This document shows, piece by piece, positions 1 to 10,100 of a stretch of 64,000 nt of DNA. Source of the DNA: Aphanomyces cochlioides (Eukaryota > Oomycota > Saprolegniomycetes > Saprolegniales > Verrucalvaceae); the NCBI GenBank assembly GCA_019828595.1, contig JAHQRK010000033.1:248001-312000 (forward strand). Direction: 5' to 3'. Made by a program: the position numbers and the translations under genes. A model generated the notes under the pieces. The model was not told the DNA's origin. It made no database searches and worked only from the letters and a program-made list of their open reading frames with translations. Position 1 is the stretch's first letter. Each line of letters opens with the position of its first letter.

Positions 1-1
1 T

Positions 2-1795
2 TTCCGACTCAACGTAGACAAGACCCAAATTCTGACCTACAGCCAGTTGAATGGGAACCTTGCCTCACTACAAGTTACTTCCGACAGTCCCGTGAAGGCT
101 CTTGGTATCTTGGTTGCGCCCAATCTTTCTCCATTGGCACGTTTCAATTACGTGTTTGAGAAGTTTGTGGCTCGCTTGTCTTTGTGGCTCTACAAGGCTC
201 GAACCATGGCCGGAAAAGTCACTATCCTGCACAGCATATGTCTGCCTGTGTTATGGTACCAACTGGCTTTTGTCCCTGCCGACAAAGACCTGGCCAAAAA
301 GATCGACAAGGCCATGCTTCAATTTATGCATGGTGAAGAAATCAACCCATCCTCCTCTGTCCATGGCCTCCGTTTGATCAAAAAGGAGATTCTATTCATG
401 CCGAAGAAGTCCGGTGGCTTAGGCCTGCACCATGCACTTGCTTTATGGCAACAACACAACCGCTCTGTCATGATCAGATGCATTCAAGCCATCACCACCC
501 CACCCCGCAAGTCTGCGATGTCCGCCTGGATTACGCCGGGCTATACTCTCCTCGAGAAGGCTTTTCATCCATGGGGTTCCCCCCGAGATCTCCTCTTGGC
601 AAATGGCTCTTCTGCATTCATCAGACAACTGTACAAGAATCCCAATATCACTCCAATGTGGAAAGCCTTATTGAGTAGCTGGTTTGAATCTCGCTGGACT
701 CCGTACGGCTGTCCAAATCACATCTCATCTTTGGATGTTCCCCTTTGGCACAACTCGTATCTGCCTGGACTCGAAGACCTATACGATCAGTGCTCTACAT
801 CGACGCAAGACCAAGCCAATGTATTGGCGTCGCTTCACATCACGAAGTTGTCGCATTTGTTGACTCCGTGTCAGCGAGTTTGGCCAGCTTCGATCTTGTT
901 CGACAAAATCAACCGTGCCTGCCGCCAAGCCAACTTTGTCCCTCCAACGAAACAATGGATCTCAATCTTGGTGACCAAGTTATCACGATTGTTTGAGATT
1001 GTTTCTGAAGAGGATGCTCCCGTGTTCCACTTGCCGACGCCAAGCTCTGAATGGATGGAATGGCACTGGATGATACACCCTGACTCGAGTCCGATCTTGT
1101 TGGCGCTTGCGACTTCGAAATCGGCTAAGATCAGAGCTTCTCCAGCTGTCAGCTCGTCCATTCTTCCTACCAAGCATCTCAACCTGCCATCCAACTTTTA
1201 TGAAGACCCCAAGCGCCTTACCCAACTTGCCGCCTTCCTCCAACCCGACCACATTCTCCCTCGATATGGAGAGTTCATTTTCAAGACCCTTCTCCGCGCC
1301 AACGCCATGCAATATCTGTTTCAGTACCAAGACCCCAAGCCGACGTGTGTCTTCTGTCGTGTCAATGAGACGTACGAGCATTTCCTGTTCTCTTGTGGAT
1401 ATGGTCAATCTGTTTGGTATTCCTTCAAGACAATCCAGCGACTGCTCGAGTGTTCCTTTCCGTCCACGTGTCTGGAAATGTTCTACGAGACGCCCAAGCC
1501 GTCCGATGGATACTACATCCGTGGCTATCTGAAGATCTGGCCGATTGTCCGAGCCTGCGTGTATTATCAAATATGGCTCCAACGTGCCGATCGCACCTTT
1601 CGACCCGACCTCACAGCGAAGAGTCCGATGGAAGTTGCCATTCATGCTGCCTCTTTGATCAAGCTACATCTACAACAGCTCCTGGTTGATCTCCCTCTCA
1701 AGAAGGGATACACCAAGGTATTCAATGTGCTCAAGCATCTATCTTCGGACCCCTGGTTACGTCAACACATCATTCCTAACAGCGTCGTTTCATGA
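2..1795 (+). CDS. ORF2 C-terminal part (post-RT region and zinc motif)
   Basis: This is the open 3' part of ORF2, about codons 755-1351, continuing from outside the window. It lacks the endonuclease and the RT catalytic FADD motif because of the window edge, not because of a visible break. It keeps the CVFC...H...C zinc motif (TGT codons near 1346-1357), which resembles the zf-RVT domain found at the C-terminus of many plant, oomycete and fungal LINE polymerases. No stop or frameshift is seen. The stop is TGA at 1793-1795. Whether the full copy is intact cannot be judged here. Confidence 0.88.
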   Translation, partial: FRLNVDKTQILTYSQLNGNLASLQVTSDSPVKALGILVAPNLSPLARFNYVFEKFVARLSLWLYKARTMAGKVTILHSICLPVLWYQLAFVPADKDLAKKIDKAMLQFMHGEEINPSSSVHGLRLIKKEILFMPKKSGGLGLHHALALWQQHNRSVMIRCIQAITTPPRKSAMSAWITPGYTLLEKAFHPWGSPRDLLLANGSSAFIRQLYKNPNITPMWKALLSSWFESRWTPYGCPNHISSLDVPLWHNSYLPGLEDLYDQCSTSTQDQANVLASLHITKLSHLLTPCQRVWPASILFDKINRACRQANFVPPTKQWISILVTKLSRLFEIVSEEDAPVFHLPTPSSEWMEWHWMIHPDSSPILLALATSKSAKIRASPAVSSSILPTKHLNLPSNFYEDPKRLTQLAAFLQPDHILPRYGEFIFKTLLRANAMQYLFQYQDPKPTCVFCRVNETYEHFLFSCGYGQSVWYSFKTIQRLLECSFPSTCLEMFYETPKPSDGYYIRGYLKIWPIVRACVYYQIWLQRADRTFRPDLTAKSPMEVAIHAASLIKLHLQQLLVDLPLKKGYTKVFNVLKHLSSDPWLRQHIIPNSVVS

Positions 1796-1941
1796 GTGAG
1801 CTGACGGCTCACTCACTTCATCTCCTGTTCAATGACCACTTTGCCATATTCTGTTTTCCAAGTTCTATTTATACAGTACGAGGCAAATTAGTAAGTCATT
1901 AGGGCCTTTGCTCAAAAATAAGGTTAATACAACTCATTTAA
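1796..1941 (+). other. 3' UTR of copy A, with stop-codon hairpin
   Basis: The UTR is 146 nt with no poly(A) or microsatellite tail. GAGTGAGC (1794-1801), loop TGACG and GCTCACTC (1807-1814) form a perfect 8-bp stem overlapping the ORF2 stop codon. The 14-mer GTACGAGGCAAATT at 1876-1889 is the reverse complement of the 5' UTR 14-mer found in the 5'-complete copies. Confidence 0.8.
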
Positions 1942-1943
1942 CC

Positions 1944-3287
1944 AGGATTTTCCTTGACAAATTGATCGCAGATGACTTTTTTGGACCAGTCCTTGTAGCC
2001 TTCGCCCAACTTGACTGTGAGCTCGTACACTTGGGACTGGGGGGTGAGCAAAATGTTTTCAATGAAGGCGTCCATGTCACCAGAGTCTTTGTAGAATGCG
2101 TCCGCCATGGCCTCGCATCGCGCAATATCGTCATCGGCAATAGCATGAGCACCAGTGTTGCGATGTTTCGCGCCTTTGGGGGCATTGCCTTGCTTGGAAT
2201 CTTTCTTGGACGAAGCTGAATCCTTGCCGGGAGTCTTTTGCGTCCATGGATTGGCCTTTTCAGCGTTTTGTTGCTCTTGATCGCCTTGTATTTTGTCTGC
2301 CGCGGTAGGAGGATCAACAGCGCCATTTCCTTGAGCAACGGATTTGTCGACAATGTCTTGATTTGACTGTTCATTGTCATTGTTTGTCGATTGTTCCTCT
2401 TGAATAACTTCTCCAGGAGTATCACACGGCTTCGCTTGGCCGTTAATGTCGCCTGACCCATCAACCTCAGAGTGAATTTGAGTATTTCCCTCGTCGGTTA
2501 AGGCCTCGGTTTCAGTAGAATCCTTCCCCTCGGCGTCTCCAGAGACCATATCCACGTCCTCTTGAGATTTTTCTTCTTCCTCTCCCGTTCTAGGAGGCTC
2601 AGCACAGGGGGCGACGCGGTTGGTGGCTGCTGGCTCAGTCCCATTGGTCACGAGAAAGGCCGGGGCCAGACCCCCAGTGACAGGGGTAGAAGGGGAATCC
2701 ATGCCATCCCCGCAGCACGGTGACTGGGGTACACCATTGCTCCGGCGAGAACCCAAATCGGGATACCGCCCCCGCCCCTCCGAAGAGGCCCCTGGGGGGA
2801 AGTAGACAGAACCGCAGGGTGTACCCATAGGGGGGGCCCTCGTAGCCTCTAGGGCTGGCATGGACCCCGTTTTCTCGCCGCCTTCACTGGGGATCGACTC
2901 CAATTGGAGTCCAGGGAAGCAGCCACCACAGGCACAAGGCCCCAGTGGTTCGCCCTCCTGAGTGAGGGCTTCGCTAGACAAGTTAACGACAGTGGTCTGG
3001 GGGTCAACCACTGACCCACTGAGGTTGACCCCCCCTGGAACTCCGGCGAGTGGAGCACCAGGTGAAGCGCTGGTGGAGCGAGACGCAGATTGGTCTCCAG
3101 AGACGCTGTTGGGGTCGAACTCGACCTCCACTTCGGCCCTAGGGTTAGGTGTAGAGACATTACTCACACCACTTCCGCCATCCTGATTGGACGACGAAAG
3201 TGGGTGAGGTGATACAATACCTGGAATGATGGTGACTCCGTGAGTGTTGGTCTCACGGAGCTCGGAACAGCTGTTGGCGTTGGACAT
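1944..3287 (-). pseudogene. ORF1 N-terminal fragment of copy B1
   Basis: This is ORF1 from its ATG (3285-3287) through codon 448, open in one frame, with the 7-base form of the G run (CCCCCCC on the plus strand near 2999-3035). It includes the low-complexity, Cys- and Pro-rich N-terminus and the start of the central conserved block (MADAFYKDSGDMDAF). The remaining 560 or so codons are absent because copy A abuts here. The frame is also open upstream into the RT fragment, giving a chimeric ORF described separately. Confidence 0.85.
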
Positions 3288-3348
3288 TTTCAGCGCGGCG
3301 GCACTTGATAACTTCTTGACTTGAGGGGTACGAGGCAAATTCGGAAGT
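1944..3348 (-). mobile_element. LINE copy B1, 5' part
   Basis: The element 5' end (ACTTCCG on the minus strand) lies at 3348, and the copy reads leftwards through the 61-nt 5' UTR and ORF1 codons 1-448. There it is interrupted by the 3' end of copy A. Its 5' end sits in sense orientation after ORF2 codon 639 of fragment B2. One extra C at 3349 separates the element start from recognisable target sequence, as LINE 5' junctions often show. Confidence 0.9.
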
Positions 3349-3993
3349 CGCAAGTACGCGTGGTCCACGCGATCAAAAGCTTTCTCAAAGTCAAGCAGTG
3401 CCACCATCGAGGACGGACTGTGTAGTTTGATGTGGTGCAGCATGTCATCCAGTCGTGCAATATTGGTTTGGATATTGCTTCGACGGATAAAGCCTTGCTG
3501 GTCCGGGTGGATGATGTGTCGAATGTGGCACTGGAGTCGATAAGCCAGAATACTCGTCAGGATTTTCACATCCGTGTTGAGTAGGCTAATGGGCCGATAG
3601 TTCTTGGCTTGTGACTTGTGGCCTTTCTTGTGCAGCAACACCAGCGTACTGACAAGTTGCATGGGAGTCAAGCGAGGGTGAGAATGGAGCTGGTGTGTGA
3701 ATAGCAGCTCCAATACCAACGACCACTTGTGAGGTGCAAGTTTGAGGACTTCGAATGGCAGAGCGTTGGGACCTGGCGCTGAGTTCGAACTGCTGTGTCG
3801 AATAGCATGATAGAACTCGTTGGCGCGCAAGGGAGCCGACAGCTCTTTCTGGGCTTGCTCTGGCAGTTGCTTGTGTCGAGTCAATGGGGTCAGAAATGAC
3901 GACACTTCGTCTCCAGATCGCTGCACGTCAGGAGCTGCAAACAAGTCCTTGTAGTAGTCGACCAGGACGTCAGACATGCCTTGTTGATTGGAG
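3349..3993 (-). mobile_element. LINE fragment B2, internal ORF2 piece
   Basis: The fragment covers ORF2 codons of about 425-639: the linker before the RT, and RT fingers/palm up to just after motif A. It lies between two element 5' ends that point away from each other, B1 at 3348 and C at 3994. Its right edge (GATTGGAGAC) is nearly continuous in the canonical element with the left edge of H and J (ATTGACATCC), which lie some 21 and 29 kb away. Those pieces were therefore probably once one target copy. Confidence 0.88.
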
Positions 3994-4000
3994 ACTTCCG

Positions 4001-4014
4001 AATTTGCCTCGTAC
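4001..4014 (+). other. 5' UTR 14-mer complementary to the 3' UTR
   Basis: AATTTGCCTCGTAC is the exact reverse complement of the 3' UTR 14-mer at 11307-11320 of the same copy. The same pair exists in K (35208-35221 and 42511-42524). In copy Q the 5' member has one substitution. In an RNA transcript the ends could pair as a panhandle. The function is inferred. Confidence 0.75.
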
Positions 4015-4054
4015 CCCTCAAGTCAAGAAGTTATCAAGTGCCGCCGCGCTCAAA

Positions 4055-7000
4055 ATGTCCAACGCCAACAGCTGTTCCGAGCTTCGTGAGACCAACACTC
4101 ACGGAGTCACCATCATTCCAGGTATTGTATCACCTCACCCACTTTCGTCGTCCAATCAGGATGGCGGAAGTGGTGTGAGTAATGTCTCTACACCTAACCC
4201 TAGGGCCGAAGTGGAGGTCGAGTTCGACCCCAACAGCGTCTCTGGAGACCAATCTGCGTCTCGCTCCACCAGCGCTTCACCTGGTGCTCCACTCGCCGGA
4301 GTTCCAGGGGGGTCAACCTCAGTGGGTCAGTGGTTGACCCCCAGACCACTGTCGTTAACTTGTCTAGCGAAGCCCTCACTCAGGAGGGCGAACCACTGGG
4401 GCCTTGTGCCTGTGGTGGCTGCTTCCCTGGACTCCAATTGGAGTCGATCCCCAGTGAAGGCGGCGAGAAAACGGGGTCCATGCCAGCCCTAGAGGCTACG
4501 AGGGCCCCCCCTATGGGTACACCCTGCGGTTCTGTCTACTTCCCCCCAGGGGCCTCTTCGGAGGGGCGGGGGCGGTATCCCGATTTGGGTTCTCGCCGGA
4601 GCAATGGTGTACCCCAGTCACCGTGCTGCGGGGATGGCATGGATTCCCCTTCTACCCCTGTCACTGGAGGTCTGGCCCCGGCCTTTCTCGTGACCAATGG
4701 GACTGAGCCAGCAGCCACCAACCGCGTCGCCCCCTGTGCTGAGCCTCCTAGAACGGGAGAGGAAGAAGAAAAATCTCAAGAGGACGTGGATATGGTCTCT
4801 GGAGACGCCGAGGGGAAGGATTCTACTGAAACCGAGGCCTTAACCGACGAGGGAAATACTCAAATTCACTCTGAGGTTGATGGGTCAGGCGACATTAACG
4901 GCCAAGCGAAGCCGTGTGATACTCCTGGAGAAGTTATTCAAGAGGAACAATCGACAAACAATGACAATGAACAGTCAAATCAAGACATTGTCGACAAATC
5001 CGTTGCTCAAGGAAATGGCGCTGTTGATCCTCCTACCGCGGCAGACAAAATACAAGGCGATCAAGAGCAACAAAACGCTGAAAAGGCCAATCCATGGACG
5101 CAAAAGACTCCCGGCAAGGATTCAGCTTCGTCCAAGAAAGATTCCAAGCAAGGCAATGCCCCCAAAGGCGCGAAACATCGCAACACTGGTGCTCATGCTA
5201 TTGCCGATGACGATATTGCGCGATGCGAGGCCATGGCGGACGCATTCTACAAAGACTCTGGTGACATGGACGCCTTCATTGAAAACATTTTGCTCACTCC
5301 CCAGTCCCAAGTGTACGAGCTCACAGTCAAGTTGGGCGAAGCCTACAAGGACTGGTCCGAAAAAGTCATCTGCGATCAATTTGTCAAGGAAAATCCTGGT
5401 TCGTTATGGGGCTCCAAATTTCCGAACATTTTGATCCACAAGAAGAACCCACAGACCATTGTGATCTCAAGTTACAACTTGTCTACGTGCGTGGAAATGG
5501 GAGGCACAACGTTTCGACTTGGTGGCAAAGATTTCCTGGTTCCCAAGTACTCGCGTTATGGCAACAACTACTACGTTACGTTCAACAAGGTCAGTCACCC
5601 TTCGATGGCCAAGGCGATTGTCAAGAAAATGGCTGCATTGACCAAGTCAGTGATAGCAGCATTCAACCCTACTGCTGGTCAGAACATCAAGTCGCCGCAT
5701 TTGAGAGTCATTTTCAAGTCGCCTGCGCCTCCAGCAGTGTTGGTGCCAAAATCCGGCGACGCACTACGCGAAATCACCATTACGGATCCGTCGGGTCAGC
5801 CTTTTGTCGTCGTGTTTCAGCACAAGATCGCTGCTCTGAACAAGACATTGCCTCCGTCGATTGTTTCACGACGTGCAGAGGCCAAGGCTGAAAAAGCGAA
5901 GGCAAAAGCGGCCAAGGCAGCGGCAAAATCTCCTCCGTCAGGAGAAAAAGAACCTGAACATGATGGAGACGATCATGACCAAGACCCTGGAACAAATGCG
6001 GAAGGCGAGGCCGACTCAACTGAGGCATCTGGAGATCGTCAAGATGAACAACCACAGCCAACAGCTCCTTCTCATGACTCTGATGTCGATATGTCTGGTG
6101 ACAGCGATCCCCCTAACAACAATGGACAAGACAAACAACAAGAAGATGTGGAAATGTCTACCAACGAATCGCCCGCTCTTGCTCCACCAAGTGAGCAGCC
6201 CAAGAACTCGCTGGACCTTCAATTGGTAACGGGCTACCGGTCTGGACCAGCTCCAAAACGTACTTTGCCTTCGTCCCCACGTTTGGATCCCCTGCCGACA
6301 TCCAACCGTTTTCATATCCTCGAAGAAGACGACGTGGAACTCTCGTTTGAAGACTTTGCAGTGCCTCGAATTGTATTGGAAGATTCAAGTGCGCCACGCC
6401 CGAAAAAGACCAAAGGCAAAGCGAAGAAACAACGACTTAACAAGTCTGCTGCAGCCCACCTCGAATTGGCGAAGAAGATCATTCGAGACAAGAAAGTCGA
6501 AGGCAGTATCACCGAATGTCAACGCATTTTGCGAGATGATCCTCAGCTCGTTGCACATGCTATGTACGCACAAGATGAAGACCTCAGTTTGTTTCAGTCA
6601 CTTGTTGCAACCAAGACTATTGAGCGCAAGATGGCTTTGTTAAAAGCTCAAGGCAAGCCTCACAACTACAAACATCACGTCAACTTCATGGCTCAATACA
6701 AGATTCACCCGTCAGAAATCTTGGAAGAATTGACCACGGACATACCAGAGATCAAGCGCATCCTCTTTGCACTTGCTACGATTGACTTATTCCTCTCAAA
6801 TCGGGCCCCAGACCTCTACACAAACTCGGAGGCACTGACTGTTCTATTGAACCAAGAAGCAACAAGATTGCCTGACACCAACTGCTTGACGGACTGGTCG
6901 CTGTTTGCTTTGATCGAAAACTTCAGCGACAATCTCGAGAAGTTCACTTTGCCGGCTCCCGTCTTGTCGGCCATCTCGATGCTCAAAAGCATCACCAACA

Positions 7001-7092
7001 ATTACCACATCGACGAGCTCTGCAGCAAAGCTCACCACTCCATGAACGCCGACGAAATTGATCCCCTCGATTTGGAGGACGATCAACTCTAA
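4055..7092 (+). pseudogene. ORF1 of copy C, one frameshift
   Basis: This ORF1 starts at the first ATG of the element (CAAAATGTCC, A at -3) and is one base shorter than intact ORF1. The G run at 4307-4312 has six Gs instead of seven. Frame 0 then stops at 4492 after about 146 codons, while the remaining 920 codons (from 4330) stay open. The downstream part carries the central conserved block, the Ala/Lys-rich helix, the acidic Gln/Asn-rich linker, the SNRFHIL motif and the C-terminal helical region. LINE ORF1 proteins usually bind the element RNA. Here no CCHC knuckle or familiar RNA-binding motif is visible. The same six-G allele occurs in F and H. Confidence 0.85.
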
Positions 7093-7170
7093 GGCTTCTA
7101 TCCCCTGCTTCAATCCATTTCAACCTCCCCTCTGACCCCTCAATTCTACTCATTTTCATCTGTACTCGTG
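7093..7170 (+). other. ORF1-ORF2 spacer of copy C
   Basis: The 78-nt pyrimidine-rich spacer lies between the ORF1 TAA and the ORF2 ATG. It is near-identical in C, D, F, H, J, K, M and N. It contains no ATG before the ORF2 start, which fits reinitiation or scanning to ORF2, but no specific signal is recognised. In P and Q a few bases differ (ATCTCGTGC in place of ATCCCCTGC). Confidence 0.6.
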
Positions 7171-10100
7171 ATGAGTGACAACAACTTCTCCGATGTCCCA
7201 ACTGAACTCGTGGACTGGGACCCACAAATCATCTCCCTCAACACCAATGGCTTCTCCAACAGTCATCGGTACATCCTCGACAAACTATCAAGTGTTCACG
7301 ACGTTTCCTTTATCCAAGAAACCCGTTTCCGCACGCCAAGTCTCCACGACCGTGTTGCGTTCCATTGGCAACGCATCACAAACCACGAAGGCTCTTTGTT
7401 CTTTGAAGAGCCTATTTACCCTGAAGTATCCACGTCGCCAGCCACTGGAGGTCTGGCTACGTTGATACATCCTCACTCTCCTTTGAAGAACGCCACTCAA
7501 GTCCCTCATGACAACCCAGTGCTTCGTGGTCGTTATCTACAAGTGCGATGTACTCTGGGCCCACTGACAGTCGTTCTCCACAATATCTATGCGCCGGCAG
7601 CCTTCCAACAACGAGCAAGTTACTTCGAAGAATTGCCGCGCGACTTTCCTCCACATGCGCTCCACATTGTTGGAGGAGATTTCAACTGCACTCTCAACAA
7701 AGATTTGGATTCGTTGAGACCCAGTACCTCCACCATGGCCGGCACCCTTCAACTGGAACAATGGATGCACAGTTTGTCTCTGGTGGATCTGTTTCGCCGT
7801 CAAAACCCCGTGGCAAGAACCTTCACAAGTCCCACACTCACCAACCGACTCGACTACATCTTTTGTTCGTCCACCTTGGCGGGTCTTCGTCATTGGAAGG
7901 CGACTCACATGCCACACGTTCCACAGGCTGACCACGTGGCTTGTCGTATCATCACAAAGCGTCAAACATTGCGCCATGGCTCTGGATCATGGAAAGCTCC
8001 AACTTGGCTACTTCGTCTGCCACGAGCGGCCGAGATTGTTCATGGATGTCTGGATCGATTTTTGGACAAGTCTCCAACATTCCACAATATCTCCAAGGCC
8101 TACGACATGCTGGTCAATGATATCCGCTCCCAACTCAAAGAATTCCATTCTCAACGATTGGAGAAACAACGTCTGCCGTTGAAGAAGTTAGCTGTCGAGA
8201 TCGCTTCGCTTTTGCAAGTCCCCAACATGCGTCAAGATTCAGTGCTGGTGGATCGAGTGCGAGACCTTCAAAAGCAAATTCACGAGCTGCAAGATCGAGA
8301 CAAGCAGTTTCGTCAAGACCAGGCGTTCCAACTTCACTTGTACAAAGCAGAGCGCTCGTCCAAGTTCCACTTCATGTCCCCTGTCCCTACCCCCTTGAAG
8401 AAGACAGTCTTCAAAGAGTTGGTGGATGTCAATGGAAATGTTGTCTCCAATCAACAAGGCATGTCTGACGTCCTGGTCGACTACTACAAGGACTTGTTTG
8501 CAGCTCCCGAGGTGCAGCGATCTGGAGACGAAGTGTCGTCATTTCTGACCCCATTGACTCGACACAAGCAACTGCCAGAGCAAGCCCAGAAAGAGCTGTC
8601 GGCTCCCTTGCGCGCCAACGAGTTCTATCATGCTATTCGACACAGCAGTTCGAACTCAGCGCCAGGTCCCAACGCTCTGCCATTCGAAGTCCTCAAACTT
8701 GCACCTCACAAGTGGTCGTTGGTATTGGAGCTGCTATTCACACACCAGCTCCATTCTCACCCTCGCTTGACTCCCATGCAACTTGTCAGTACGCTGGTGT
8801 TGCTGCACAAGAAAGGCCACAAGTCACAAGCCAAGAACTATCGGCCCATTAGCCTACTCAACACGGATGTGAAAATCCTGACGAGTATTCTGGCTTATCG
8901 ACTCCAGCGCCACATTCGACACATCATCCACCCGGACCAGCAAGGCTTTATCCGTCGAAGCAATATCCAAACCAATATTGCACGACTGGATGACATGCTG
9001 CACCACATCAAACGACACAGTCCGTCCTCGATGGTGGCACTGCTTGACTTTGAGAAAGCTTTTGATCGCGTGGACCACGCGTACTTGCTCCGCGTCCTCC
9101 GTCACTATGGCTTTCCCGAAACCTTTGTTGACATGGTTCGCGTACTGTACTCGGGCCGCAAGTCTCGCATCTTGGTGAACGGCTTCTTGTCCAAGCCAGT
9201 TCACATCTCACGCGGTGTGTTGCAAGGTGATCCACTGTCGCCACTTCTGTTTGTGATCGCTTTGGAACCGATGTGCCAACTCCTACGGCAACACTCCAAC
9301 TATGGCATCAAGTGTGGGGATCGCTACCACACTGGGAGTTACTTTGCCGACGACTCGCAACTCTATGCGGCAAATGAGACGTGCCTCCACCGGCAGCTTG
9401 CATTGGTTCAAACCTTTTGCGACAAGTCTGGTTTCCGACTCAACGTAGACAAGACCCAAATTCTGACCTACAGCCAGTTGAATGGGAACCTTGCCTCACT
9501 ACAAGTTACTTCCGACAGTCCCGTGAAGGCTCTTGGTATCTTGGTTGCGCCCAATCTTTCTCCATTGGCACGTTTCAATTACGTGTTTGAGAAGTTTGTG
9601 GCTCGCTTGTCTTTGTGGCTCTACAAGGCTCGAACCATGGCCGGAAAAGTCACTATCCTGCACAGCATATGTCTGCCTGTGTTATGGTACCAACTGGCTT
9701 TTGTCCCTGCCGACAAAGACCTGGCCAAAAAGATCGACAAGGCCATGCTTCAATTTATGCATGGTGAAGAAATCAACCCATCCTCCTCTGTCCATGGCCT
9801 CCGTTTGATCAAAAAGGAGATCCTATTCATGCCGAAGAAGTCCGGTGGCTTAGGCCTGCACCATGCACTTGCTTTATGGCAACAACACAACCGCTCTGTC
9901 ATGATCAGATGCATTCAAGCCATCACCACCCCACCCCGCAAGTCTGCGATGCCCGCCTGGATTACGCCGGGCTATACTCTCCTCGAGAAGGCTTTTCATC
10001 CATGGGGTTCCCCCCGAGATCTCCTCTTGGCAAATGGCTCTTCTGCATTCATCAGACAACTGTACAAGAATCCCAATATCACTCCAATGTGGAAAGCCTT

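Larger units (their letters stand above)
1..1943 (+). mobile_element. LINE copy A, 3' part (cut by window edge)
   Basis: This sense-strand copy enters at ORF2 codon 755, just after the RT catalytic motif, and runs to the element 3' end (CTCATTTAA at 1933-1941, then CC). It abuts copy B1 in antisense, inside B1's ORF1 around codon 448, as expected if A inserted into B. The rest of B would lie left of the window. A shares the ORF2 C-terminal sequence IIPNSVVS and the 8-bp stop-codon hairpin with copy N, so these two look like close relatives. Confidence 0.93.
1938..3977 (-). pseudogene. Chimeric 679-codon ORF: RT fragment fused to ORF1
   Basis: One uninterrupted minus-strand frame runs from an internal ORF2 Met (MSDVLVDYYKDLF) through RT motif A (LLDFEKAFDRV). 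It crosses the insertion junction at 3348, reads the 5' UTR as LPNLPRTPQVKK, and continues into ORF1. The 5' UTR is open in the ORF1 frame, so a sense insertion in the right phase creates such a fusion. The RT part lacks motifs B and C (the FADD dyad), so it cannot be an active polymerase. This is most likely a by-product of insertion. No promoter for it is visible. Confidence 0.7.

Noticed and set aside
983..1645. Recurrent 220-codon antisense ORF opposite the ORF2 C-terminus (also near 10414, 14668, 24441, 41619, 56451)
   Set aside because: It recurs only because the copies are near-identical. It has no recognisable domain and lies wholly opposite ORF2.
2620..2805. 61-codon ORF opposite the GC-rich ORF1 N-terminus, repeated in every copy
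   Set aside because: It is antisense to ORF1 in a GC-rich, stop-poor region, with no start context or homology that I recognise.
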